NCBI RefSeq assembly: GCF_020080835.1
Contig: NC_058163.1
Span: 12,751,113 to 12,815,112, forward strand
Direction of reading: 5' to 3'
Origin: Cotesia glomerata
Lineage: Eukaryota; Arthropoda; Insecta; Hymenoptera; Braconidae
Length of the DNA: 64,000 nucleotides
Made by a program: the position numbers and the translations under genes. Each line of letters starts with the position of its first letter. The stretch's first letter is position 1. Below, in pieces: positions 31,030 through 42,361 of this stretch. Below the pieces are notes generated by a model. The model searched no databases. It saw only the letters and a list, made by a program, of their open reading frames with translations, and was not told the origin of the DNA.

Positions 31030-31803
31030 AAAATTTTTTATACAATAGTGTAAAATAATATTCAACAAATTATAACGAATTATGATTATTAAATGACAAT
31101 AGCTATTACGTTCCATCATACATCAATTCTAAAGTCCATCAAAAAACATTCTCTTCACTCAGCAAAAACTCATAACAGGCTTGTCTGAAAGTTTGAAAAT
31201 CAGACTGTGACGTACAGTGATCAGGTAACCGATTCCAAGCTCTGACTAAAAAAGATTTATCATATTTCGTACTATGACAACTCGACAACTCAAGATAATC
31301 CTGACGCACATTACCCCTACGGAGACGAGGCTCACGAATACGTAATAGACTGCCAATAAGTGGCTTCTGATTTAAATGTAAGGCTTCATAAACGAGGCAC
31401 GACAAAAAGAAATCTCTCCGAGTCTTAATTGTTAACCAGTGCAGATCTGCATAATATGGTGTTACATGCTCATACCTAGATATTTTGAAAATGTAGCGAA
31501 CACAAGCATTTAACATTCTCTGTAACCTAATTTGCTGTTGACACGTTATATCCGTGTAAACTGCCGCACAATAGTCGAATATAGGAAATATCAAAGTTGT
31601 TACGAGTCTCTTTTTCACTGGCAAGCTAAACGCATCGCCATGCATTTTCAATTGAGCAAGAACTCTCATACTACTTTTGCAAATCTCCGTCACCTGCAAA
31701 GACCAGGTCAAAGTGTCCTCAAGCATTACTCCTAAATATTTTACAGATTTACAGTAATTAATTATAGTATTTGACACAGTTTTAATAGCTGCGAATTTGG
31801 CCC
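31030..31803 (-). mobile_element. CR1/L2-like LINE 3' fragment
   Basis: Minus strand, 5' truncated by insertion L3 at about 31,804. It carries the ORF2 C-terminus and about 110 bp of 3' UTR. Clade call from the C-terminal pattern only. Confidence 0.65.
31139..31803 (-). pseudogene. CR1/L2-like ORF2 C-terminus
   Basis: An uninterrupted frame with KYLGVMLEDTLTW, AVYTDITCQQQIRLQRMLNA, LHWLTIKTRRDFFL and FLVRAWNRLP, ending LLSEENVF at 31,139. The LHWL...RLP succession is typical of CR1/L2/Daphne-type LINE C-termini. No RT catalytic box remains because the 5' end is lost. The absence of stops suggests a fairly recent insertion compared with the Polinton remnant. Confidence 0.7.
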
Positions 31804-33560
31804 CTTAAATTAAATTAATTAAACAATAAACTAAACAAAATGAACCTAAATTAATAAATAAAAGGGCGCCACCAGGATTTTTAATCACGACTCCTGGAAC
31901 CGGAACCAGATTTGAGATCTTATCTTACATGGAGAGAGGAGGAATAGAGTGGAGGAAGGTGATCTGAAATAAATAAATCTTTAATTAACAATATCCGGAA
32001 TTTTATTAATAACAAAATTATTTAACAATATGTGCGTACTCGCACTCACAGTATAATTGACTTAAGACTATAGCCTATTAACGGCTAACCAGAACTATTT
32101 TGTTACCTTGCACAAAGACCGCAGTGTGACAAGGATCGTCTAGCCTACTAACGGCTAACCAGAACTAAACTTGACTAACTAAACTTAAATTACTCTGCAC
32201 AAATACAACAGTGTGACAGAATTCGTCTGGCCTGACCAGCGGCTAACCCAAACCTTGACAATACTCTACTCACTAAACGTACTGACTAACTTCTAACTAT
32301 CAACAAGACACCTCGTACAAAGACATCAGTGCACGAGGGCTCATAAACAATACTCTGCTACAGAAGCAACAGCCTAGTAATTACAACGTAAACCAAGAAA
32401 CCTCTGCAGCTCACACACATACCCCTTAAGTACCTAACCAATAATACACCTCGCACAGAGACTGTCGTATGCGAGGGAACGCTGTAAGCACTCACACTCA
32501 CATAACCCACGCATCTCACACACACACTGATTTTACTTTACTTTTATTTTTTGACTTATAAAAGTTCTTACAAAAATTTAATTTCAAACTTTATTACTTT
32601 AAAATTTTACTTAATTATTTCAGTCATTAGCTAGCAATTGAATCATAAAATGTTTTCACGACTAATAAATTTAATCTCCAAAAATCTAAACTAAAAACCG
32701 ACGCCTAAATTTATTCCAAATCAATCATGAGTTTAATACTCAACGTTAAATAAATTCTCAGGAGCATTCAACGTCTAAATTTATTTTAATTCAACTCGTA
32801 ATTTATTTCTTAAATAATAAATAATTCTTATTATAATTCATCAATTAATTTTAACTAAAAATACCTGGACTTAATAATCCACGTTGTTAATTAAATTCTG
32901 AGGATTTTTTTTCAAGATGATGAAATTAAAATTATTAAAATAAATTTCCCAGAACTTGAGTTCAATATAAAAATGACCACGTGGAATTTTCCGATTAAAT
33001 AAATAATTAATGAACAATTTATCTCAATATAAAATAAATTAACGAAAAATTATCCACGGGTAAATCAGTCTCAATAGTGCGAAAATTCAATAAATCAATT
33101 CTCAATAAATAAGATAATGTTAAATAATTATTTCCTCGTAATAAATAATATTAATTAATAATAATTCAATTGTTCTTATAATAAATTATGACGTAAAATA
33201 ATCAGTAAAGAATTTGCGCGCTCAAAATGGACGCCGATGTTTCTTAGTGCGTAGTAGACTTTGACCTTGGGTATAAGTTAACTGCGTCGAAAAATTCGAC
33301 CGACGCTTGCCTGATCCGTGAGAAGACAAAGGAATTTTCTCGAAGAATTTATTACTCGGTTTTATTTTATTAAATAAAATAGTTGCAACTAAAACGATTT
33401 TTCAGATGTTCAGAATTATTTATAATTAATCGAGTAAATTAATAAAATAAACTCTCACGACAATTAACATCGCGAGGTCCTGGAGCAGTCCTCGGGTATA
33501 AACCCCTTGAGGGACGCTCAACGGCAACTTACGAATCGACCAATTACAATTAAATAATTA
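31804..33560. mobile_element. LTR-like insertion L3 (right end uncertain)
   Basis: Shares with L1 and L2 the opening arrangement CCCCTT...AAAAGGGCGCCACCAGGATTTT followed by ctcctggaaccgg. It then runs into AT-rich, non-coding sequence with tandem aacggctaaccagaac-type subrepeats (32,080-32,240). It interrupts the CR1-like LINE. The left limit is set by loss of LINE coding. The right limit is a guess because no matching inverted end was found. Confidence 0.4.
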
Positions 33561-33592
33561 CTGAATTATTATTAAATAAATTATTAATGAAC

Positions 33593-33714
33593 AATTGATG
33601 ATGATCATGTTTGATGATCATGATGATCATGATATTGATGATGATATTGATGATGATATTGATGATGATATTAATGATGATGAATGATCATGATGATCGT
33701 GATATTGATAATGC

Positions 33715-33746
<32 letters not shown>

Positions 33747-33780
33747 ATATTGATGATAATGATGATCATGATGATGTGTT
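33593..33780. repeat. (GAT)n-rich microsatellite
   Basis: Irregular GATGAT, GATATT and GATCAT trinucleotides. The minus-strand open frame of His/Ser repeats is a by-product. Confidence 0.9.
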
Positions 33781-33814
33781 TTTTTAATGAATATGTTTGA
33801 AATTATTACTGAGT

Positions 33815-33970
33815 TTATGCTCTGAGTCGTTTTGTTCGGAGTTATTTTGAATGTGAGTTGTTTCTTCTGGAGTTTTTTTAGTCCTGAGTCATTTTGTCCA
33901 GAGTTGTTTTGGTCTTGAGTTGTTTTGTCCGGAGTTATTAAAGTCAGAGTTGTATTGTCTGAGTTGTTTT
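33815..33970. repeat. Degenerate tandem GAGTTGTTTTGTCC-like repeat
   Basis: About ten units of roughly 14-15 bp (gagttgttttgtcc, ggagttattttg, gagtcattttgtcc). Divergent but clearly periodic. Confidence 0.7.
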
Positions 33971-33974
33971 GACC

Positions 33975-34390
33975 TAGCACCGAGAACTTGATTTTTGAAA
34001 AACGGGGTAAAACCAATAACTTCCCGATTTTTGAAAATTTTTAAATTTCTTAGCAAAAAAGTGTTTTAAAAAAGTGTTTTTTCGGAATTACTCCAAAATT
34101 CTTATTTCGATCAATTAATACTCAAAGATTTTTTATGAGGCTTAAAAAACGGCGTCGAAAGCTGCCAACTGCGTGAAAATCGGTTTATTCATTCAAAAGT
34201 TATTGCAGTTTGAAAATTCAAAAAGTTGTGTTTTATTAAACTGCCATTAGAGATTTGAGCTCGGAGAGATCAAAATGACACAATAATCATATTTTTGAGC
34301 TCACAGAGCTCAAATACGTAATTTGTAATTTTGAGCGCTTCAGTACAAAATGAGCGGGAAGTTGCAGGGATGGCCTTTAGGGTCAACCGT
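33975..34390. mobile_element. Rearranged TTAA-transposon TIR pieces
   Basis: 33,975-34,050 is an outer end in minus orientation (gaaaaacggggtaaaaccaataacttcccg, shown by its first half only). From about 34,065 the sequence is an inner TIR part in plus orientation, ending with GAGCTC palindromes and gcgggaagttgcagggatgg at 34,372. The opposite-orientation join implies deletion or recombination between two TIRs. Confidence 0.7.
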
Positions 34391-34410
34391 CGTCATAATT
34401 TTTTTTTAAG

Positions 34411-35169
34411 TCAAATGCCACAAACATAACTATTATTTTTTTCTTCAGGTGGGTAATGCTTAATGCAGTATTGATAATCTTGGATTGATTTATTCTTCTG
34501 TAATATAACAGATAATTTATCCCAAAAAACTTTTATTTGCTTTGGAGCAACTCTGAGGAGAAATTTGTCATCTAAGCAAGCTAGATCAATAGCATGCATT
34601 TTGGTTAAGTATTTGAGATTATAGAAAATTTCAATTGATTTCTCATATGATGCTTCAGTACCCCAAAATTCCATAATCCATTGCTTGAATCTTTGTGCAG
34701 AGTCATAGGCGCATCCATAATTTGAAGCCAATAAATGGTTACATGGATTTGGACAGCGAAACGTAGGGTAGTGATTCACAGCATCGATAGAGTACATCCG
34801 CATATTTTCGATATTGATGATTGGAAGACAGGGATCTGACGTCATTTGGTTCAACCTTCTTGCTTTCCATGAACCATGTACATAAGTAGTCTGTGCGTTG
34901 TCAGTCAAGTTTTCAAGGATGATTTTGATGACATCATATGATGTAACCCCAGAGTCCCATGATAATCCATGCTTGAAAGCGCGGTGATCTATCGTCTCGG
35001 TAACTAATCCTTCGTTAGGGTTATCATACGGCAGCTTAAATGAGTAATATTTACACTCATATGCACCCCTAGAAATTATATCACCGGAAACAATAATGGC
35101 GCAGAGTTCTTTTACTACGAACTTTTCACAATGTTTTTCGAAACCGGTAACATCGATAACGATCACCAT
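34411..35169 (-). CDS. Unknown protein, possible degenerate DEDD-exonuclease-like fold
   Basis: An intact frame of about 252 codons from ATG 35,169 (MVIVIDVTGFEKHC). In order it shows an N-terminal strand with a single Asp (VIVIDVTGF), a K-E-L segment (FVVKELCAI), HGLSWDSG, a strand YVHGSWKARRL, and a C-terminal block with His and CAYDSAQRFKQW. The pattern recalls an RNase-H-fold DEDD exonuclease in which the second acidic residue of motif I is replaced by Thr, so activity is doubtful. It starts 5 bases after the stop of the neighbouring ORF (TGAGTAAGATG), a compact, virus- or transposon-like arrangement. It lies 20 bp from a TIR inner end, so it may be cargo of the TTAA element. Confidence 0.5.
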   Translation of the reverse strand: MVIVIDVTGFEKHCEKFVVKELCAIIVSGDIISRGAYECKYYSFKLPYDNPNEGLVTETIDHRAFKHGLSWDSGVTSYDVIKIILENLTDNAQTTYVHGSWKARRLNQMTSDPCLPIINIENMRMYSIDAVNHYPTFRCPNPCNHLLASNYGCAYDSAQRFKQWIMEFWGTEASYEKSIEIFYNLKYLTKMHAIDLACLDDKFLLRVAPKQIKVFWDKLSVILQKNKSIQDYQYCIKHYPPEEKNNSYVCGI

Positions 35170-35174
35170 CTTAC

Positions 35175-35519
35175 TCACTTCTCCCCCAAACGTTCTCGCA
35201 ATAATTCCAATTTTGAAATTTGCTTGATAATTTTTAAGATCTCATTCGCTCGATGAGCTAAAAATTTTTGAAAGGATACAAATTTTTCAGGGTTAGGATA
35301 GTGATGAATAGTTATCATGTGAATAATGTTATGTCTACAACAATTAAATTTGTTCAATTCAATTTCACTTTTTAAGTGCTTAATAAAACCAGTATATTGA
35401 TTCAAAATATTCAATAGTTCACGCTTGTTTGAAGACAACGTCAAACTTTGTAGAATATTTAAAGAGTTTTGATGTTGAATGAGGTATTCAAAATCTAATT
35501 TTTTCAGGTCTTTAGCCAT
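35175..35519 (-). CDS. Unknown 114-residue protein upstream of the exonuclease-like ORF
   Basis: ATG at 35,519 (MAKDLKKLDFEYL), stop TGA at 35,175-35,177. Mostly helical, Leu/Lys-rich, with a central CCRHNIIHMITIHHY segment whose Cys and His could bind metal. I do not recognise it. Intact frame and tight spacing to the next ORF suggest co-transcription. The open frame extends 13 codons upstream without an ATG. Confidence 0.45.
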   Translation of the reverse strand: MAKDLKKLDFEYLIQHQNSLNILQSLTLSSNKRELLNILNQYTGFIKHLKSEIELNKFNCCRHNIIHMITIHHYPNPEKFVSFQKFLAHRANEILKIIKQISKLELLRERLGEK

Positions 35520-36119
35520 AAAGAATAAGACGCAACACTTATTTTTGGATACACACAAACTTGATAGAGAAAGAACTTTATGTCACCACTCGAACTGCAA
35601 AGTTTTAAAATTTGATTCGGCTCTTATCACCAGAATCCCCTCCGAAAAATAGATGAAAATTGGGAGTATTTGTTACTAAAAATGAGTTACAAAGCTGATA
35701 AGCTGATCAACAATTTGATAAAATAACTAATTTTTTCAAATAAATGATGATTAATTGTAAAAGTATGTTGATCAATAAAATAGATTAAATAAATTTTTGG
35801 AGAGAAAGTTACTGACTCATAAAGATAAGAAAATTTATTAGATAACAACTGTTCATAAGATAAGAATATTAATCAATAATATAACCCCCACCAACAACCT
35901 ACCGCCAAAATTCAAAAACAACCTCTTCCCACCTCATATAAGGCCCAAAAGCGCCCTCCAAATTCACGCTCAGGGATGTCGGTAACAAATAGTCACCCCA
36001 CGATATACCAGATAACGCTAGATAAGTTACCGACAGAGGGTACACAACTAATCGTAGTTCCAGGTGGTGGCCACTAGGTGGTGCTCGGGAGTTGGCCACT
36101 CACCCCCCCCCCTGTTCAA
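35520..36119. other. Spacer upstream of the ORF pair
   Basis: AT-rich to 35,885. Then a GC-richer block (35,886-36,110) with an inverted pair ggtaac/gttacc (about 35,970 and 36,020) and a C10 run. It could hold the promoter of the minus-strand pair. No motif is called. Confidence 0.3.
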
Positions 36120-36671
36120 CAACTTACATCGATCGCCGTCAAGCCGGTCAACATCGGTCAATTCGTTCAAGAGATATCGTGAAAGAAAACCGAAAAAAGT
36201 GTTTTTTCGAAATTACTCCGAATTTCCTTGTTTAATCAATTTAAACTTGAAGATTCTTCATGAAACTAAAAAAATTGCGTCAAATACTGCCAACCGCGTG
36301 AAAATCGGTTGATTCATTCAAAAGTTGTTGCGGTTTGAAAATTCAAAAAATATTGAACTACGAGCCTCTATTAGACTTTTGAGCTCGAAGAGCTCAAAAG
36401 CATAGAAAAGCTATCTCTTTAAGCTCGGAGAGCTCAAAAACATCATAGTGCAATTTTAAACACCTAGGTATGGAATTAGCGGAATGTTGCAGGGATCGCC
36501 TTTATTTAAATTTAGGGTCTGCCGTTTTTCTAATTTTTTTTTTTACTATTTATGTATCATTGGCGATTTCCTACCGAAATTTTAATATCATAAATAATAA
36601 CTGATAGTATCCTAATGTGCCAATTATATAAAGTAATTATTTTTTTCTAGTTTATAGCAATAATTTTGTGA

Positions 36672-37420
36672 ATAAATAACGGAACATTTGCCTCATGCTT
36701 TTATTCCAAAATCGCAAGAAATATACATGAAATGTCTCAAAGAGTCTTTTGGAACTAATGAATTTCTTGTAGTTTGTGATTTTGCTGAGAACAACAAATT
36801 CGTTATCAAAAATGCAGTACCAGGATTCCACTGGAACAATGATCAGTCGACAATATTTTCAGTGATTATTTATTTTAAGAAAAATAACATATTATTGGAC
36901 AGAAGTTTATTGATCATATCGGACTGTAACATTCATGACTCGACTGCAGTTTACGTCTTTTTTAAAATCGTTACTGATTTTATAAAGTCGGTATCCAATA
37001 CTGCTAAAAAGATCTACTGATTTTCCGATGGAGCTCCGCAACAATTTAAAAACTACAAAAACTTTGTAAATTTATATTATCACAAAAAAGATTTCAGGTT
37101 AAATGCTAAATGGCATTTTTTTGCCAGTTACCATGGCAAAGGACCTTGTGACGGTGTAGGAGGAACACTAAAACAAGCTGCAGCTAGAGCTAGTCTCCAA
37201 CAACCATTTGATAAACAAATCAAACCCCCGAGAATCGTATCAATGGGCTGTGAAACCAAAGAACTTGCCAAAAATTGGAGTAAGATATTCAACTACTGCA
37301 GATTATGAAAAAGCAACGGAGAATTTAAATATAAGTTATTCTAAAGCTAAATCTATCACAGATGCACAAAAGTATCATTGCGTTATGCCAAATACAGATA
37401 ATCTCTTACAAAGAAACTGA
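36672..37420 (+). pseudogene. DDE-transposase-like gene inside the TTAA element, decayed
   Basis: The frame (36,679-37,017) lacks an ATG start because the N-terminus is lost. It shows acidic strands spaced as in an RNase-H-fold transposase: VVCDFAENN, LLIISDCNIHDS and, past a TGA at 37,018-37,020, FSDGAPQQFKNYKNF. It continues with NAKWHFFASYHGKGPCDGVGG and, after frameshifts, to about 37,420. The D...D...D spacing is suggestive. The assignment of catalytic residues is inference. Enclosure by the inverted TIRs makes it the best candidate for the mobilising enzyme of this family. Confidence 0.6.
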
Positions 37421-38261
37421 TTTCTAACTCAATTGAGACTTATTTTTTTTAAATATTCAAACCTCCAAAAAAAATGAAAAAAATCTTTTAAAAGTTATAA
37501 ATACAATTAAACCTAGATATTAAAATTTTAATTTTAATTTCTCATTATCGTGATGTATGGTATTTTTTTAGATATCATCTCATAAAATCGCCAATAATAC
37601 ATAAATAGTAAAAAAAAAAAAATTAGAATGACGGTTGACTCTAAAGGCCATCCCTGCAACTTCCCGCTCATTTTGTACTTAAGTGCTCAAAGTTACACAT
37701 TGCGTTTTTTAGCTCTTCGAGCTCAAAAATATAATTTTTGTGTCATTTTAAGCCCTTTGAGCTCAAAACTCTAATAGCAGTTTATTAAAACACAATTTTT
37801 TGAATTTTCAAACGGCAATAACTTTTGAAAGAATGAACCGATTTCCACGCGGTTAGCGGCATTCGATGGAGTTTTCACAGCCCCATCAAGAATCTTTAAG
37901 TTAGAATTGATCAAGCCAGGAATTTCGAAGTAATTCTGAAAAACGACTTTTTTTGGTTTTTTTTCGACAACGATAACTCACGAACGAATCAACCGATTTT
38001 GATTGGGTTTGCGGTGATCGACGTGGTATTTTTATATTAAAAGCAAATTAGATTTTGAAATTGATCGGTAAAGCCATTTAATTCCAAAAAAACCACATTT
38101 CAAAAAATTTTTTTACGTAATTTTTTTTAGATTTCTCAAAATCTACTGATTCGAATCGGTCCAAATAGTATTCAAAATCTAAGTTTAGTCAAGCCCTTTT
38201 ATGGCGCCATCCGCAATGAAATCGGTCAAGCCCTTCAAAAGTTATGAAAGGTTTACATACG

Positions 38262-38272
38262 GCCACACACAC

Positions 38273-38350
<78 letters not shown>

Positions 38351-38352
38351 AC
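38262..38352. repeat. (CA)n tract in right TIR, empty of LINEs
   Basis: About 42 CA units with three TA interruptions, flanked on both sides by continuous TIR sequence. Confidence 0.95.
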
Positions 38353-38509
38353 ACACAGACATACGGACATCATCGCGAAAACATTCAGGGAAGCTTCCTA
38401 GGACCTCAAAACGCCAAGATCTGTTGAGAACTCCATTTTCGAAAAAGGGGTGAAACCAATAACTTCCCGATTTTTGAAAATTTTCAATTTCTTAGCGGGA
38501 AGTTAAAAT

Positions 38510-39028
38510 GCATAGAAAAAAAATTAATTTCAAAATTAAAAAAAAGTTATAACCCTTTATTTTCCCTTTACGAGACTAGACTCGAAATTCGTGTCTTGGA
38601 AAGTGATATTTTTAAAAATTTTGGAAAAATATCTAAGGTCTAAAACAATCTTAAAATCGCCGTTTTAAGTTTACAATAAAAAAAAAAAAAAAAAAAAAAC
38701 AATCAAATGCTTCATGAATAATTTTTTGCATGAATATTTTAGAAAATTCGTTAAAAAACACTAATTTTGAAAAATAAAGACCCAAATCGGACTATTTTTC
38801 ACTAAGTTATGGCTATTTAAAAAAAAATCTCCAAAATCTTACAAAATTCATATCTCCTGATTGGGTGGATGAAAAAATTTGAAAAAATTCATAAAAATCT
38901 TTTTTGAGGGGTGCAAAAAAGTGTCCAAATTTCAGCGAAATCGGAGATGCAAAATCAATTGGTAGGACGAGTTGGTATGGAATGCCCCATATATAACAGT
39001 ATATTCTTATGTATAATATCATTTATAA
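38510..39028. other. Non-coding sequence, possibly an old repeat
   Basis: AT-rich with an A19 run (38,680-38,699) and a block at 38,810-39,000 that resembles generic transposon interior sequence. Nothing is assignable. Confidence 0.3.
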
Positions 39029-39032
39029 TTAT

Positions 39033-41497
39033 TGTAACAGGCCGCTTTTAGCGCCACCTGTTAAGGCGTTGTTTCTCTAATTTTACATTTTTGAATTGAA
39101 TTTTAAAGGAAATTTTAATTGAGTTCTTATTTTATTTTATGCCCATTGGTTGGATTCGCCGCGACCGAGTCGCCCTCGCGTGTAGAAACTCGAACGAAGC
39201 TCGATTGCGCGCGAAACCAAAATCTAATGCGATAATACGTAATTTAATTTAGTAAGTAAGTAACTTTAAGTTAGATTTCAGTACTTAATAATTGTGGCGG
39301 TACTAACGACGTCGGCCACGAACCCGTGAAGAGAAACAACGAGGATCATCGACGTGGGTAACCTGCAAGATCATCACCGACGGGAGAATGGCTGTCTCGA
39401 GAGCGAGCGAAACGACGGACTGATCGGAACTCGAAGTGAGTAATCGACGCATGCGTGAAGGTGTAAAGCTAGCTGCCGAGCGCGTCAATGCTCCAGCCAA
39501 TACATCATTCAAAACGTCGATATTGGAAAATCAGATTTACGGCGCCATCTCTGGAGTTCACAGCTAACGACGGACCCAGCAGAGAGGGAAAAGACGAAGA
39601 ATGCGAGATGTGCTGTTTTTCCTTCTTCCACGTTTTCGACTTGCCGTGTGCGGACACGTTTTTACGATACTTAGTTTTTTTTTTATTCTTGGGAAAAATC
39701 CTTGAGTATTTCTTGCGTTTGAAATCTAACGTATATTTTAATTAGCCACGACGTAGTGTGCTGATTTTGGGTTGCCGAAAAATAAAGGCAGTGCGACGAT
39801 AAGTAGCTGTTGCTAATTAGTTACTCGACGAAAGCGTCATAAAGTACGACGCGTGTTTTGGTGTGCTTGTTAGTCAACGTGTCCGTGTTCCGAAAAGAAT
39901 CAGCAAGTATCCTCGCCGAGGAATCCATTATCCAAGAGTCCGACGTGGAAGCCGAGAGCGACTTGGTGGGAGAAACAGCCCAGGAATAACTTCAGGTCGA
40001 CGCTGTGACCAGGGTGAGTGGCTTTGTCTCAATTGAAGTAGCTCGTGGGATTCAATTTTGTGAATTAAACAGTTGGATTGGGTTCATTAAATAATTAATT
40101 TATTTATTACTAATTGTACTCGCCACTAGTCGAGTCATAGTGTAAAAACGTCAAGGCTAAGTTGAGTCAGTAAGCAGAGATAATCCCACGAGGTATTTAG
40201 GTACCGCCATATTTTTTTTTGTGTGTGTTTACGGTTGTATAATTATTATTGTTCGTTATAAGAATTACGCTGGTTGATTTTGTACTCCCGGGGTAATCGA
40301 TGAGTTCAATTATCCATTGATCGAGCTTCGGGTTCGTGCAATTTACCGACGTTGAGTAAGAGGTTCGCCTACGGAGAGGGAACCCGAGAAACGGCTGCCG
40401 CGTCCGAGACAGGCAATCGGACGTAAGTTGTCTACTCTCAGCGGAGCGTTTGAGACTTAGAATAGAATTTGAACTGTGTGAAACTCAGTGACAGAGAACT
40501 GAGTGATTATTTAATTTTCTTTTACTTAAGTATTTAATTTAATTATTGAGTAAATTCGACGATTGAATTTTATTATTAAAGTTTAATCTAATTCGGCGAA
40601 TAGATTATTTAAATCTTGAAATTTAATTTGACTATTCTTAATTGAATTTAGGCGCATCGATTATCGAGTTTACTTATTTAATTAATCGTTATTAATTAAA
40701 GCAATCAGAGATTTATTTTTTTTGTGTTGTTAGTAATTTTAATTAATCATCATTAATTAAAGCCGGCGATTCGATTTATTTCTTTGAGTTAATAAATTGT
40801 TATTAACTGAATTTAGCGAAGATTAATTTTTTTTGTTAATTTACTGAAATTAACTGGATTGATGCAACGTTTTATGTTTTATTATCTTGCTTAATTGTAT
40901 TTACTTGAGTTCAGCGAAGATTATTGTTTTATTTAGTTAATTAATTGCCGTTAATTAATTTGAGCGAAGATTGATTTTTCTGATTCGATGGTTATTAATT
41001 TAGCTGAGCGAAGGTTCATTTTTTTTTTTTTTTGGTATTTAGCGAGTTATTATTAAGTGGATTATTATGATTAACTCATTGTTATTATTGCGGCGACTTT
41101 GAGCTCTTTCCTTGTTTGGGTTGCGAACTGCGAATCGACGACAGCGTCGACGATTATTGTTATTAATTTTCTTTGCGTTTACTTTCTTGATTTGTCAATA
41201 TTAACCAATCGTTTTCATTTATTGTTAATAAATTTATAATTTAATTTTCTTTATTAATTTTTTTAATTAATTGCGAATTAATGCGAGCAATCCCGAATAC
41301 TTTCCTCGTTCCTCTATAATTCAGTCGTACCCTTAAGGCCCGCCACCCGACGAAGAGAGTCCCGGACCGGAGTAGCCGGAAATCGACGTAATCGGAGCAA
41401 AGCTCCTGGCACCCAACAACAGGTAAAGCAGGTAGGCCAGATTATTTATTTCGGACTTCGTCCTCGCTAACGCACGGGGACGAAAATACCCGTCATA
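39033..41497. mobile_element. LTR-like insertion L4, ends TGTAACAGG...CCCGTCATA, TSD TTAT
   Basis: Starts TGTAACAGG at 39,033 and ends CCCGTCATA at 41,497. TTAT flanks both sides (39,029-39,032 and 41,498-41,501). Read on the minus strand, the right end gives GGGTGCCAGGAGC at about 110 bp, comparable with the GGGCGCCACYRGGA block of L1-L3. About 2.5 kb, AT-rich in the middle (40.5-41.3 kb) with repeated TTAATTAA and GCGAAGATT motifs. Open frames inside are short and unconvincing. Confidence 0.55.
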
Positions 41498-41501
41498 TTA
41501 T

Positions 41502-42296
41502 GTATATTTTATATATTATGATTTATGATTATACATGATTAGGTAAAATCATTTTTTGACGGAAAGTCTTCCAATAATCAAGCTACATCCGCAATGAGAT
41601 TGTAAGTTTAAATAATGATTTCAATAAAGATCATACGTTAATATCTATTGTAATTTCGATAAACAAGTAATAAAATGAAATCTAGCTCCATTTCGGATAC
41701 CAAATGGTATCCCTTAGTATCTCTTATTTAATAGCCCCCATGTTTATCTATGCCTATTCTTGTAAATATGACGAGTGAATTTATCTGAACGGTGTTCGGT
41801 AGATGTTTAAAATATAATCAATATTTGATAAGTGACAATTTGACAACATCTAATTTTTACTAAAATTTGAATGATTGTATGGGTTGTTGCATATAATGAA
41901 ACGTATGGTTCAGAATCTATTTTATGAACTATAACTTAAAATGTTACGACCTTAAAATAATAATTATTTTTTCCAGGCAAAAATGGGAGTGGTGCAAGTG
42001 AAACAAAACATTGGCAAGACATGATAACAAAACCTCGACAAACAATAGTGCAGTGGCATCGCCTCAAACCCGAGTAATATTTATCAACATCCATGTTACC
42101 AGATTCTATTAATTTCAGTGATGCATCGTTTCGCCACCACTTTGTAGCAAAATTTGATTGCCAAATTGAAAATGGTGTTTTCACAAGAAAAAATTGTGAT
42201 TCTCAAGTTGTTTGCAGTTTGCAAAAGTTTTCATTAAAAGTTTGTAAATAGATGCACCGAATAGTTGATCAATAGTTTAATGTAAACATTGACATA

Positions 42297-42361
<65 letters not shown>

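Larger units (their letters stand above)
36125..38504. mobile_element. TTAA transposon: inverted TIRs flanking a transposase-like gene
   Basis: The left TIR is reduced to its inner 400 bp (36,125-36,527, plus orientation, GAGCTC palindromes 36,378-36,440). The right TIR is complete (37,622-38,504, minus orientation) and ends cttagcgggaag next to TTAA (38,505-38,508). The inverted match continues inward: ctaatttttt, then actatttatgtatcattggcgatt at 36,533-36,583, is mirrored at 37,588-37,630. The two repeats therefore belong to one element enclosing the gene. The TTAA target suggests a piggyBac- or Kolobok-like superfamily. Confidence 0.72.

Noticed and set aside
33627..34016. 129-codon minus-strand His/Ser-rich frame
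   Set aside because: It is produced by the (GAT)n and GAGTTGTTTTG repeats.
39303..39745. Two overlapping open frames at the start of L4
   Set aside because: Short, compositionally random, no recognised motif and not shared with the other LTR-like copies.
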